64,000 nucleotides of DNA from Tetrahymena elliotti 4EA. Its lineage: Eukaryota > Ciliophora > Oligohymenophorea > Hymenostomatida > Tetrahymenidae. Below are positions 10,003-22,755 of this stretch, in pieces. The translations under genes and the position numbers were made by a program. The stretch lies in NCBI GenBank assembly GCA_000231825.2, contig JH720316.1, positions 37,644 through 101,643 of the forward strand, given 5' to 3'. Within the stretch, counting starts at the first letter, position 1. Each line of letters begins with the position of its first letter. The notes below the pieces were generated by a model. That model saw only the letters and a list, made by a program, of their open reading frames with translations, did not search any database and was not told the DNA's origin.

Positions 10003-11819
10003 TTTATTTGATGTTTTTTTTTAATATGTTTATTTATTTATTGATTTAATTATTATTCTCAAAACTTATTTCCATTTAAGTTTTTATAGTTAGAAATATC
10101 CTCAGAGAAAATATATACTCCCCATACTTTTATATATACTTTAAAATAAATTAATATTGAAATTTTATTTTTGCAAAGGTGAGTGTTTATCAATCTATTT
10201 ATGTTTCAATTCTTCCCCCCAGCAGTTTGATATTTATTTACTCGCATATTTCAAAAAATAGCATAAAATATTTAGATAGACACAAGCTTTATTTAGTATT
10301 TTAAAATATTTTTACCTATTAAAAATCTTAAAAATAGATATAACAATATTATAAATAAATTAATGAAAAAAAATACGGAATTATTTCATGTTTGGTAGTA
10401 AGTACACTTACTCACTTCACTCAATCTAGCATTTTAATTATTTTATGGGTGAATTTTATAAATTCAAAAATTATGTAATTTCATCGAATATTTTTATTCA
10501 AATTCAAGCTTTTTCAACAGGTTACAATAGGTAAATTACTAATTTGGTGGAATCTAAGTTTTAGATTAATTATATTTTTTAAGGCATCATAGCCAACCTG
10601 TTCTATTATTAAAACATAAAATATACATTTTGTGATTATAAAATCAATTTTATTTGTAAATAATGATCATCAGAATCAGATAATAGTTATCATATATTAG
10701 TGTTGCTTTAAATATTTTATATTTTTAAAATAAAAATTAGTTCATTAAATTAATAATTTAGGTATTTTAATGGTATTAATTTATGTAAATTTTAACCTAG
10801 ATCAGCCAAAAAATTATAACAATTGCTTGCTAATTAATCATTTATTGAAGAGCGTTAGTGATAAGTTTAAAACCACAAATTTATCAATTCAAATTGTAGT
10901 AACATTTTTCTAAAATCGATAATTACTTGAAAAAGTATTTTTATCAGATTAATTAATTTCGAACCCGTAGGGTATTTTGAAAAATGTAATTAAATTAAAA
11001 TCTTACTTCAATTTGATTTATGATCGATAGATTAATATTGATTTATGCAAAGCAATTAAGAAAAATCGAATTTTATCAAGCAGAAGATTTGTGATCCAAA
11101 GATTGTTTCATGATTTTTTCAATTTATATAGGCTATTAACTAGTTTATAATGGAGAAGGAAGTTGATTTTTGTGATATTTTAGGGGTAAACATGAAAAAA
11201 TAAATATGAGTCATCTATAAAGTTCATGTAAATATTTTAAACTGTTTAACTATTCTATAAAAAATATTTTTTTTTCAACTTAAAACCAACCAACCTACAT
11301 ACCTACCTATCTAAAATAAAATTTTGAATGATAGTTGCAAACGAATTTCTTATTAATTAATTTACAGTAAGGTTTGAAAATATTAAGTATTATTTTTATT
11401 TTAAGCATGATATTTTAATGTATATGATCTAATATTTAATACAAAGACAAATATTTTATGATATAATACTTTATTTTAAATTTTTCAGCTGAGGCTTTTT
11501 TATATAAAAATTTCATAAATAGATTGAAGGCCTTTATTTAATCTTTGATTTAATTGTTTTGGTTTGGTTTGAACGATTATTTTGAGATCACTCCCTTAAT
11601 TGAATTAAATAAAAAGAATAGTAAAATTTTATAATATAGATAGATAATAATAGCAATAAAAGGCATTTAAAAATAATAATATCAATTTAAAAAATATTTT
11701 TGTATATAAAATGATGAGGAATTTAAAAAATGATTTAATCTTGTAATGATTTGCATACTTAGAAATATATATTACGAATATGAAAAACTTATTATATTAT
11801 TATAATAGTTTATTTGTGC
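10003..11819. other. Intergenic, no gene seen
   Basis: Very AT-rich spacer between two minus-strand secreted-protein genes. It probably contains the promoter of the 9727-10002 gene, but I see no defined element. There is a short pyrimidine-rich CCAACC/CTACC repeat at 11286-11312. The 15-base Tetrahymena chromosome breakage sequence is not present. Confidence 0.5.
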
Positions 11820-12017
11820 TCAGTCACAAATATATTTATATTTATGAGTTTCAAATTCCTCCCAGCATTCACAACCTTCATCAGCAACATAGCATTTTAC
11901 TTGAAGTTTATACTTACCAAAGATTTTAATAATTTTATGAGAATCTTCAGCTTTTGCAACAGGAGCTAAAACACTCAAAACAACAAGGAGAAGAAGAGCA
12001 ATGATAGAAACTTTCAT
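11820..12017 (-). CDS. Small secreted protein, 65 aa
   Basis: A single-exon frame with ATG at 12015-12017 and stop TGA at 11820-11822, and no internal TAA or TAG. Residues 1-23 (MKVSIIALLLLVVLSVLAPV then AKA) form a strong signal peptide with an A-K-A cleavage site. The mature peptide is about 42 residues, rich in lysine and glutamate, with four cysteines (C-Y-V-A-D-E-G-C-E-C-W and a C just before the end), consistent with two disulphides. It could be a secretory-granule, antimicrobial or pheromone-like peptide; the sequence does not decide. No family recognised. It shares strand, size and design with the 9727-10002 gene, but no clear sequence identity. Confidence 0.75.
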   Translation of the reverse strand: MKVSIIALLLLVVLSVLAPVAKAEDSHKIIKIFGKYKLQVKCYVADEGCECWEEFETHKYKYICD

Positions 12018-12607
12018 TTATGGATCTTATTTTTAATTGAATTATTTTTTTATTTTTGTTTTTTCTGAAATTAAATTATATTTTTCTTATTTAAGTTGCT
12101 CTCTTAGATAATTTATAGCAATTAAAACATTGATAAAAAAATAAAATTATTAAATTCTAAATATGATTCTACTTTTTTTTGTAGAATTGTAAGGAAAATT
12201 TCAAAATTGAAATATTTTTCATCTTCATAAAAAATAAGCAGACATTCTAAATGGGAAGTGATGCTTAAAAAATATCCACTTTAAGCATTTTACTTTACAT
12301 TTGTAAATATGTGATGAATATCAAATGATTTTCTTGAGTATATTAACCTCACCCCCTTTTTAATATTTTGTCCTAATAAAATCTATTGGAGTGAATGTAA
12401 GAATACTGTTTAAAGGATGTCAAAATTATCTTCAAAAATCTGTAAGAAATTTGCTTAAAAATAATGCTCTTCAAAATTAGAAAAAAATTCCACAAGATAC
12501 AATGTTATCAAGATAATCCAAATTAAGAAAATCATAAATTGATTTTAATAGAATCAAATTCATAAGTATTTTTATGCTATTTATGTTAAACGATATTTTT
12601 AAAGAGA

Positions 12608-13770
12608 TTAATTATTTGAGAATTCTACTTTGCGCTCTTAAAGTAAGCAAAAAAAATAAGATGATAAAAAGTAAATAAAAATTACTATATATATCCATAT
12701 TTTAAAATAAAAAGATATCTTAATATTTTAGTTTTAGAAGACCACTTTCTAGCTTTAGATAATTTAATGGACATAAAAATTAGAAATCCTTTTTAGAATT
12801 TGAAAGATAGTAAGTATTCAGAAAGGGGAATCAATATTTAAGAAATTGAAATAAATTAAGTTTGTAAGACTGAATTATTAATTTTTATTGAATTTTATTT
12901 GTTTACATTTATCAATCTCTAGCATAAAGTATTGGAAAGATAGAAAATATTCAAACAGACACAATATTCATGAAATTAAAATAAATTAAATTAAAAAGAC
13001 CCAATTGTTTTTTTTTTTTGCATTTTATCTGTCTGTTTACATTGATTGATCTGTATTATCAAACAAAAGTATTTAGCATAATTACAGATTACATCATGCA
13101 TTTTCTAAAGATTGAATTTTCTCAATGGAAAACAGTCATTTGACAAATCTCCTTTGTTTTGTTAAAGAAAGCATATAAAATTAGATGATAAAAAGTTAGT
13201 AAAAATTACTGAGTCCATGTTTTTAAATAAAAAGAAATCTTAACATTTTATATAAAAGACACATTCAAGTTTTAATATATTTAATGGACGAATAAATTAG
13301 AAATCCTTTTTCATTAATAAATTAGACATCCTTTTTAGTATAGGGAAGATATGTAATGTCCACACAATATTCAAAAAATTCAAATAAATTAAGATTATAA
13401 TAACAAATTATTATTTTTGTTGTTTTTAATTGGTTTACATTTATCAATATCAAACATAAATATTTAGCATAATTACAGATTACATCATGCATTTCCTCTA
13501 GATTGACTTTTTTCAATTGAAAAAAGTAATTTGAGAATTCTACTTTGCACAGCTATACAAAGCAAATATAATTATATGATAAAAAGTAAGTAAAAATTAG
13601 TTCATATTTTTATATAAATTAACATTTTATAAGGGAGACACATTCAATTTTAACAAGTTTATTTGAAAATTTAATAAAAATCCTAATTAGCATCAGAAAG
13701 AAATAAAGTATTCAGAAAACAAAATCAATATTCAAGAAATTGAAATAAATTAAAATTATAAGACCCAATA
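12608..13770. repeat. Three diverged tandem copies of a ~430-bp unit
   Basis: Units begin near 12608, 13075 and 13485. Shared landmarks in order: GAGAATTCTACTTTGC, GATGATAAAAAGTAA, an AAAAATTA(C/G)T tract, ATCTTAACATTTTA, TTTAATGGAC, AAATTAGAAATCC, AATATTCAAGAAATTGAAAT, and a TTTACATTTATCAAT tail with GCATAATTACAGATTACATC. Copies differ by many indels. The open frame at 13322-13516 (minus) falls inside the repeat and is not conserved between copies, so I do not call it a gene. Confidence 0.75.
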
Positions 13771-16700
13771 ACAAACAAGGCTTTGGTTGAAGAGAAGAAA
13801 TTAGATTAATTCAATTGATTCAAAACCACATATAGAAACCTATCAATAAAATTAAAGTAATACCATGTTTGTAAAAGTTGATATTTTTCGAAAATTTAGT
13901 TTTTATTTGTATCGAAAAATAGGTCAGAATTAAATTTGGATAAAACTATTTTTTATTAAATATTAACAAGAGTAAAAAAATGATTGAAGAAGATATATTT
14001 TTTATGTTATAAAAACAAGATTATCAATTGTATTTGTTTACTAAAAATAGTATTAAAAATTCTAATAATATTCAATTCTTGTGAATAGTTAGTTAGTTAG
14101 TTTTATTGTGTTGTAGAAACTTTTTTGATTTTACCATTCTATAAACAAATTGCATCAGTAAATCAAATTCTATTTTATATTGATAGATTCTTTTTTTACT
14201 TGAGAGCAATTATAAATTGTCTAATTGTAATATTATAGTTTTACTTAAATTTATGTAAAAGAATTTATTAAAATATTCTATTCAAGCCAATCTTAAAATA
14301 ATAATAATAATAATATGATTGCTGTGAACAAATCTTCGTATTCTACCAACTAATTTACTCTTTTAAAACTTAAATAAATTTGAATGAAAAAAAATTATTT
14401 TTTTCTGACATAAAATACATCAAGAAATAGATTTAATATTAAGAATATTTAAAGCTAAAGAAAAATAGCTTAACTGTTGTTTTTCTTGATGAAAAACATT
14501 TTGAAAGTTAATTTATAATAAAAATCAAATCAATATCTTATTGCAATCTTTTTTAACTAGCTCTATCATAAATAAAATAAATATCTTTACAGTTTTAAGT
14601 AAAGTAAGTAAATTCACTTTTCAGTAAAATAAAAAAATCCTTTTAATTTAAAAAGAAAATTTTAATTTTGTTGAAAAATCTATGGTTTTTCTTATTATTT
14701 AGAAGATGAATGTAGAAAAATAACAAACAAACACTTTTAATTAGAAAATTAATAATTTTTATTAAAGTTATGGCTGGCTATTTATTTAATATTAATTTGA
14801 TTCCTTTTTTTAATTTGCTGGATTTGAAAATAAGCAATCAAAATTAATTTTCTGAATTTCTTAAAATATTTTTATAAGTGATGTAATCCATCTATCTATT
14901 CATAGTAAGCCTTGAAAATAAATAGGTTTTTGTTTTTATTCTTTTTTTTATTTAAAATTTTTTATTTGAGATTTCAATTAAATTTTTAAAAATAAGATTT
15001 TTATTACTTACCATAATTATTCTTTGATAAACCCCACCTAAAAAATAAACCATTTTATAAAAAAATCCCTGAAAAAAAAGTACCATTATTATAGGAACCT
15101 CTCAGTTAACAGCTCAGTGGTTATCGAAGTTTTATGGTATTTGAAATTTTTACACTTAAAATTAAACTAGATAATTTCTGAAATAATATAAAAAAGATAT
15201 TTAATTTAATGATTTATCTTAGAAAGAAGAAGTTGGTTGCAAAGTTCTCAAAAATTCTAATAAGATAATATGAAGGAAAAGAAATAAATAAATATAAAAA
15301 AAGATGTTAAATTGTTTAGTATGTTTATTTGATAATCTAGTTTGCATTAAGTAGATTTCTCTAAATTAAAAAATTTGTATTTCTAGAGATTTCAAATTAA
15401 CACATCAAAAATTATCTTTTAAATGTATTTTATTTGGTAATTATTAGAAAATAGTCAATATTCCTACAATAAAAGATATGTTATTTTTGTCTTTTTCCAA
15501 AAAGTTCTTCTTATTTTTTCAGTTTTTTATTTTTGTAATTTGATTTCTTACAAACTTTAAATGGAATAAAAAGTTTAAACCGTTTATTTAAAATCAATTT
15601 CTTTTTTTGATTTTACAGAGAGAGCATAAATTAGATTAATTAAGAAGGATATTATAATTAATATCTACATTTTTAATTATTATTTATATGAATTAGATAC
15701 ACTTTGTTTTTAAAATTAAATTAGTAAAATTTAGATTGAGTTGAATTAATTCCTTTTTATTTTCCATTTTGATTTGATGATCAAAGCTATTTTTAAGTTT
15801 AAATTCAGAAGAAAAGTAATTTAAAATAATTAAAATCATAATTTTTTATGAAAAATTAACCTTTTGATAAAAAAATGATTTTCAATTTAGTGAAATTAGT
15901 TTATATATTATTTCTCAGCAGATTTTAGAACGATTAAAAAAAACTAAAAATAATACTTAATTGAATAACAATATCTTTTTAATGACTTCTTTTTAAGTTT
16001 ACTTATTAAATAATAGTTATTATTTCATAAAAAGCAAAATAAAATTAAAAAAATAAAGATATTTAAGTAATGAAAATTTTATGTTAAATATTAATTTTTG
16101 AGTTTAAAATTGCTTGTAGCAGATCATTACATTAGATTTTTTTTAATGAATTTTGTAATTTATTATCTATCTTATTCTCAAGTTTACAATAATATTTTTT
16201 TAATTTAAATGTTATTTTTATTTTAAAAATTTTTAAACTTTTTAATCATCTTAATCTTTCTTTCTATTTCAAATCAAAATATTTCTATTTTCAATCATTT
16301 AAAAATTGGTTCATTTTAATTATTTTTAAATCTATTACAATATTCCCTCCATCCTCACCCCTCGGTAACCAGCAAAATTGTACAAGGATTTGAAGGTTTT
16401 TGTTAAAATATTGAATCGATGCCAAAGTGAGGTATTCATTCATTTCGAAATAAAATATTTTTTTTTTTAATTTTTTACTAAATTTAAATATAGAATTTAA
16501 AATTCAGAACTATTTTAATTAATAATATATAATTTTATTCAAAATTGTTAATTTTAATAAATATATTAAAGTAAAGTTTATTGTCCTTTGTATTAATGTT
16601 TTGGACCCTCTTTTCTTTTAGTTTTTAAGGTTTGAAGTTTAGTAATCTCATTTTATTTTCCATAATATTATATACTTATTTGCTTTTTAATAAGATTTAT

Positions 16701-16829
16701 CATAAAAATTATCTATCTTTATAATATTTTCATTTTCTAATAGAATAATAAAGTTAATATAGAATAATAGGTATTAGAATTTACTTAATGATACCGAATT
16801 TAATTGTTTGTTAAGAGTAATTATGTTCA
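13771..16829. other. Intergenic, no gene seen
   Basis: AT-rich sequence with homopolymer runs and no sustained open frame on either strand under the ciliate code. A slightly GC-richer patch at 15095-15135 resembles a tRNA A box but has no matching B box (see rejected items). Confidence 0.55.
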
Positions 16830-18446
16830 ATTTAATTGAATTTTAATCTGTTTCATATTTTTCCTTATCAGTGCATTAATTTTCTTCATCCTTTTCTTCT
16901 CCAATTTAAATTTCTTTGGAATAGACTTCATCCATTATCAATTCTTACTAATAAATATCTAATTCTTTGACTTCTTCTTTAAAATTGTTATCCATGAACT
17001 AAACTATTTATTCACTTGCTTCATATGTACTATTAGTTTCAAGTTCAGATATTTTATTTTAAAGTATTTATGCTCACTATAAGGCCATATTTTGATAATT
17101 AATTTAGTTTTCTAGATTAATTTAAATATTCTCTATTGATATAAGTTTGGGGTTTATCTAATCAATTAGAGGCTTATCTAAAGAAAAATTGAGTGCATTG
17201 AGTTAAAATCCGCTCTAAATATAATTCGAAGAGAAGCTATTCAAACTCTTTAAACACATTCAACAATTTCAGAAAAATGAGGTTCTCTTATGAGTTATTC
17301 TTTATTTTAAGAATCAACATTAGTTTAATACCAATCCTACTATAGTTTTCTAATGTTATCTTTTAACTTCTTTCCTAGGTGAGTGTCGATAACCTAGATT
17401 AAGTATGTTGAACCTTCAGGGATATTAACAATTTTTATACCTTTTTTTCAGGTCCACTCTGTTATTACTTCACCTTAATGTCCTGAAAATTTATCATGGA
17501 CAAAAATCAGTTATTATTTCTTTTAATTTAAGATTTGAAACGACATTTTTCATTTTACTTATATATATACTCCTTGTGCACCAACCATTTTGATTAAGTA
17601 TAACAATACATTCATCATTATGCATACTATTGATTTGTGTTTTTTGATTTGAAGATAAAGATAGGAGGAAAGATGAATCCTTAGAAACTCCAATGATCAT
17701 AGTGAATCTTTTTCTATAGCCTTTAAATTTAAAATATCTATTTATTTAGTATCTTTGATTTCATATGTTTTATCATCAGAAGAGTCAAAAAAAATTGGTA
17801 CTCCATCAAAATTTATCAATATGGGTTCACTTACAAGTATAATTATTTCAATCCTCTAATCAAATAAATTAAAGAGAAATGAATTAATTTTATCAATTAT
17901 TCCTTTTGAAAGATTTTACAATACATGGGTAGATTTGCTGTTTGATAAAGACTGTCTTCTTATGAAATTTTTCTATCCATCCATTACTTACTGAAAAAAT
18001 GGATGTAGAATATGGATTAATGAAAGACTTAGAATATTAAAAATATCTTTTGCACTCTTTTTTATAAACTCATTGGTTACTTAGAGTTTTTTTTCTCTTT
18101 ATTATAAAATTAATTACATTACTTTCACTTAAAGCAATATAAATTTAGGGTTTGATTATCTTTTTTTCATTTGTTATTGAGGTTCTTATATATCTGTAAA
18201 CTTTTTGCTCCATCTCCTTACTGTAGATTCATTTACATTGCATGATTTAGCTGCAAGGCTATTGTTATTTTATGCTATTGCTTTTTCCACTACTTTTTTC
18301 TATTCTGAAATAGTTAGCATGTTTGTTATAGTTTAATTTTTACTTGAAATTTGTGATATCTACTCTTCAAACTATTTGAGTAATTATTTTTGCTTAGAAG
18401 AAGATAAGCTCTTGATTTATTCAGATATCTTTTGTATTTGACTCAT
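16830..18446 (-). pseudogene. pogo/Tigger-like (DDE_1) transposase relic
   Basis: Read on the minus strand from an ATG at 18444-18446. The N-terminal part has a helix-turn-helix of CENP-B/pogo type (contains AAKSCNVNESTVRRWSKKF, about 18220-18280). A W-I-E-K-F-H segment lies near 17970. The catalytic core follows: INFDGVPIFFD (about 17780-17815), supplying the first aspartate, then IVILNQNGW (about 17575) and D-K-F-S-G-H (about 17490), a second-aspartate-like motif, followed by IPEGSTYLIQVIDTHLGKKL (about 17370-17430). The order matches DDE_1 transposases. In-frame TGA codons and frame changes (about 17890, 17710 and 17450) show it is broken. No flanking inverted repeats could be fixed by eye. 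Confidence 0.7.
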
Positions 18447-18649
18447 AGCAGTAAATTTATTAATTTTTTATCAAATATTTATTTATCTTATTTGAATTTA
18501 AATTTAAGTTAATACTGTATATTTTCTCAAATATAATTCCTTTTATCCTTTTAATAATGCAATTACTTTAGCTCAAAAATTAAATATTTAAATTCTAATT
18601 TTAGTAAAATTTTTGTAACCTTTGATTAGATGATATAATTTGGTATACA

Positions 18650-18740
18650 GACCTCAGAGGTTGAGCGATTTTTTTGAGAAAATCTCAAATTTAGACTTAC
18701 CTCCACGTATCGGTAGGCTAACCTTATTGAGGGAATTCAG
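18650..18740. other. Boundary zone between two transposon relics
   Basis: A GC-richer patch with short palindromes: GACCTCAGAGGTT around 18651, AGAAAATCTCAAATTT, and GGTAGGCTAACC around 18710. It lies between the pogo-like and the minus-strand hAT-like relics and may hold the end of one of them. I found no matching opposite terminus, so no element boundary is claimed. Confidence 0.3.
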
Positions 18741-19089
18741 TATTTAAATTTTCTATTTTGCAATTTAGTTATGAAATTTTTCTATTGATATTTTTCATAT
18801 TTATGTTTTTTATTTTTTCAGAATTTTTCTATAAGGAATATATTTAACATATTATCATATCTTCATTTATTATTGTAATTGATTACCTCCTACGAAGGAT
18901 ATTAAATCCAAATAATAACAAAATTGATTATTTTATATTTTTAAATCCTATAGAAAATATTCTAAAATTCTTGTAAAATTATTCAAATATTCTTATCATC
19001 TAATTTAAAAAAAAATTATCAGAATTATATTTTTATAATAATCAGAATAATATTCTAAGGATATATTCTAAAAGTATTCTCTAGTCTGA

Positions 19090-20430
19090 TATTCTGAAAG
19101 CAATCGTATCCAAATATCACAGCCCAATCTTTTTCACCAGTAAATACTTCATCTTAGTCAATCATTTGCTTTTTTCAAAAGATTACATTTCTTATTTTAT
19201 TTCATTTAAAGATATTTATTTAATACTGGAGTTCTAGTAAAACTCGAAATTTTAAAATCTAGGATCAAAAATACAACTTTTGATTAACATAACTTTATTT
19301 GATTTATAATTTTTTCACATCTTTCAACTGAATCATTTTTCAAAATTTTTGAAAACTAGCTTTCAGATTCCTCTGAATTTAATATGTTATTTATAAAGTT
19401 ATTCTCGATTGGAAGTAACCAAGAAACAGTTAATCTATTTGATGAACTTAAATTTTTATAATTCTCAACAGTTTATGCATTATTAATGTTGAGTTAAGCC
19501 TTGTAACTACATTAATTTTAATTTTCATATTATGAAGAGAATGAGATTGGATGTAGCTAGTTTTAAAGCTTCTCTGAATTAGTGATAGATTATATTTTAT
19601 TTAGCATTATCACCATTTACCTAACATTTTAAACCAAATCATTTTCTTTTGTTATTATTTTTATACTATTATTTAGGGTATCTGCGAAACATATTAAATG
19701 AGATTACTCTTACATTTTTGCAACTGAAAGCATATTTCTTGTAGCACCAGATACAAAAGTATTTTGGCGTTTAAGCTAATCTTAGAATTAGAATCTTTAA
19801 TAGCAGATTCAATTAACTCTTTAGTATTTAAGGATCTCTATTCATTTAAATTGTTTTCAAAGTGTATTTTTCCTTATATAGGCTTGATCTATACCATGTA
19901 AAGTTATTCCAAAATATGAATCTTGCTCAGAGGAGGACCAATAGTCATAAGTGAGATAGCATTTCCAATTTTTTTAATCCACAAATTCCTTCATTGAATA
20001 GTAAAGTTTAGTAATGTAACCTTTGATAAACATATCATAAGAATGAAATTAATAGGAAGGTTTGAGAGTAGACCAATTTCCTAAAGTGAGGAGATTTGAA
20101 TGTATCTAGAGGTTTTAAATCAAAACATATCTACTTAGCTAAAAATAATGCTAAGTTATTATTTTAAATACAAGACATTTATTTTAGTTTAATATATTAA
20201 ACTATATTGATTCATTATAATTAATTTTCTTTATAGTTTCAAATTCTTATTTTTAATCAACATGCTCTAAATCAATAGGTATATAAGGGAACTTGTGGAT
20301 GATCCTGATTTTTCATAAGTATATTCTTTCTTGATATTTTTTTCTTAGCATTTAAGACAAATAGTAATGTATTTCCCCTCTTTTTCATTTTTTAAAGAGT
20401 GAAGAAAATTTCCAAAAAAGAAACCTTTTC
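19090..20430 (-). pseudogene. hAT-family transposase relic (minus strand)
   Basis: Minus-strand fragments appear in the order expected for hAT transposases. A BED-like zinc-finger start comes first (ITICLKCQEKNIKKEYTY, about 20315-20375). Next is TYDYWSSSEQDSYFGITLHG (about 19900-19965). Then TRNMLSVAK followed by CFADTLNNSIKI and NVRQMVIMLNKI (about 19595-19750), which correspond to the hAT D-N-A-x-N-M, C-x-A-H-x-L-N and V-R-x-I segments. Further C-terminal pieces continue to about 19100. Frameshifts separate the blocks and I found no intact reading. The family assignment rests on motif order. Confidence 0.6.
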
Positions 20431-20959
20431 TTTTCAGAATCAGATTTTTAATTAATTTACTCTCATTTAAGTATTTTCTGATTTAGTAGTGATTTATATA
20501 TACTTTTTTGTTACTTAATGGGATCCTTGGAATTCAAGAATTTAAACAAATTAATAGTGTTGCAGGATTATTCTTTTGTTTGTAAATTCAGTGTGTAATT
20601 CATTCATAATTTAAGAAATTTTATTACTTATGAAAATTCATATTTCCTTTCATATCTTTAGAAATTTCATATTTCCTTTCATATCTTAAGAAATTTCATT
20701 TAATAATTTGTTAAAGGCTGAAGAAAATCTTAAGAATCAAAATAGAAATTAGAAAAACACATTTTATTTCAAACTAAAGAAATTAGAAATTCTACATATA
20801 CTTGAATGAAAAATTAAGCTGCTCATATTTTGCTAATAGTTTAGCTGTCTCTGTAAATTATTCTAGTTTTTCAGTATTTTTAACAAAGGATTTAAAATTT
20901 GCAAAGAGAGAAGAAGAATAATCTTGACTGAATCCCAAAGAGAGTAGCACATTTCATTA

Positions 20960-21560
20960 GCGAAAGTAGTCTAAAGATGGACTCAACACTAGAAATAAAT
21001 TATTTATAGTAACAAATACTTCCCTTAAAAGCAGTAAGATTGGAAATAAATATGTGTGGATAGAGAATAGAGAAGAAATCTAAGATACCAACAGTTATAA
21101 AATATATGTAAGTATCCTCACTCTTTTATTGGAGTCATTAGTAATGATAGAACAAAAGAATTATTATAATTAAACGGGAATCTCAATTAGAGTCATTAAT
21201 TACATTAAATTAATGCTTTTAAAATTTAGGTTTATAAAAGATGAGAGAAAAAATCTTTATACAAAATAGAGTGTCTTGCAATTTTGGGAAGTAAAATATG
21301 AATGGGCTATAAAGCAATAAGATCAAAGTCATTGAAAACTGGCCCCCAAAAGAGGTAAATCTAAATATTATTGGGGCATTTTAAAGGATGAGCTGACAAG
21401 TACATAAACCATTTAAAGATCTTGATGAAATGTTTTCATTCGCAAAGAAAATATTTTAGAGCAACCCAAATTAATGAAACTATTTAAAACATTATCTCTT
21501 CACTTCCCAAAAGAATCTAAGAGATTATCAAAACTAAGCTAGTGATATAAATGAATAAAT
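20960..21560 (+). pseudogene. Tc1/mariner transposase C-terminal relic
   Basis: Plus-strand reading gives KIKVIENWPPKEVNLNIIGA (about 21325-21385), equivalent to the Tc1/mariner N-W-P-x-x-S-P-D-L-N-P-I-E block that carries the third catalytic residue. It is followed by a helix-rich tail (FKDLDEMFSFAKKIF, about 21412-21460) ending near 21550. An upstream segment (VSSLFYW, about 21110) may be part of the second-aspartate region. The aspartate and glutamate of D-L-N-P-I-E are replaced, and the frame changes, so it is dead. It is distinct from the relic at 33170-34174. Confidence 0.55.
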
Positions 21561-21659
21561 ATTTATTTTGTTATTCTTTGTTTTTATTTGTTGTGATTTT
21601 TAATGATAAATTCTATTTATTAAAATGAATGGCGCCATTAATGATAATGTATTTCTGTA

Positions 21660-22755
21660 GTCTTGGATTATGTTCATATGAGCTATTCCCAAACTAGCGA
21701 AGAATTATCAGAGAAAATCTTTGAAATATTAGCATTTTATTCTATTTAAAATAAAATTATTGCAATAACAACTTATTCTCATACTAATTTTATAAAAGCT
21801 CAAGAAATTCTAAAAGAAAAGCACTTCTAAAACCAATTGTTTCCTTTCTTTAGCATAAAATTCTTAGCTCACTAACTTAATAACGTATAAAGATGAGGTG
21901 GAATTTGACATTCTCAATGCTTAAAAGGGCTAAATAATTAAAACAGTAATTAACATATCTCATTAAATAAAATCTTATAAAAAGTAAGTTTTAATTGAGT
22001 GAAAACAATTGGGAAATAATTGATAGTGTGAGTAAAATTCTAAAACCTTTAGACAAAGCTACTAAAACCCTTTTTATGAGAGATATCCAAGTATATTTTA
22101 ATCATATTTAACCTAGCAAACTTTGCTTATGGAACTGAAGGAGATGAAATAATAAGAATAGTAATAATAGATTACTGAGAGGTATGATTGAGTATCTATA
22201 ATAAAATACCATAGATTAAAGTGGAATTTTCATAGTTACTACTATGTTTGATCCACGAATTATTTGATACTAGAACTAAAAGAGAAGTCATGATCTACTT
22301 AGAATAGATTTATGAGGCATTTTGAGAATTTTCCAGCCAACAAAAGAAGACAAAATTTTACTCAATTCTGATGAAGATTGGATTGAATAATCCTTAATCA
22401 AACTTTAACAAAAGAAATGAAAGGAAAATATTTTAAAACTTAGTGAAATTAACATGTATTTAAGTTTACCAATTAATAAAGAAAAATAATTGAACATATT
22501 TGAATTTTGGAAATTGAAAAGCAAAGAAATTTCATATTTAAGTAGGATCACAAAAGATTTTTATCCATTTCTTCAACGAGTATACCTTGTGGATAATTAA
22601 AATTAAATTTATCAATACAATATTTAATAATATTTTTTCTTATATGTTTTCAAAAATTGGACAAATTTTATCAGAGAAGAGATAAAGAATGAAACCAAGC
22701 ACATTAAGAGAGCTTACTTGTTTAGGAAGCAGGATATAGCTCTTTGATTGAAAAT
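21660..22755 (+). pseudogene. hAT-family transposase relic (plus strand)
   Basis: Plus-strand pieces resemble the middle and C-terminal parts of a hAT transposase: ILAFYSIQNKIIAITTYSHT (about 21700-21790), an LFPFFS segment near 21840, and a dimerisation-domain-like region near 22480-22740 with FEFWKLKSKEISYLS, DFYPFLQRVYLV and a final MKPSTLRELTCLGS. The last corresponds to the usual hAT ending after the L-F-S-x-A-G-x-I region. Frames shift repeatedly, so no product is expected. It may represent a second hAT insertion, or the other half of a disrupted one in inverted arrangement with the minus-strand relic. Confidence 0.55.

Noticed and set aside
10950..10990. tRNA T-arm suggested by TTCGAACCCG
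   Set aside because: The flanks do not form a T stem and no D arm lies at the right distance on either strand.
12608..13770. Minus-strand 64-residue frame at 13322-13516 as a gene
   Set aside because: It lies in a tandem repeat and is not open in the neighbouring copies.
15095..15135. tRNA gene suggested by an A-box-like GCTCAGTGGTTA
   Set aside because: There is no acceptor-stem pairing, no anticodon stem and no GGTTCGAATCC-type B box downstream.
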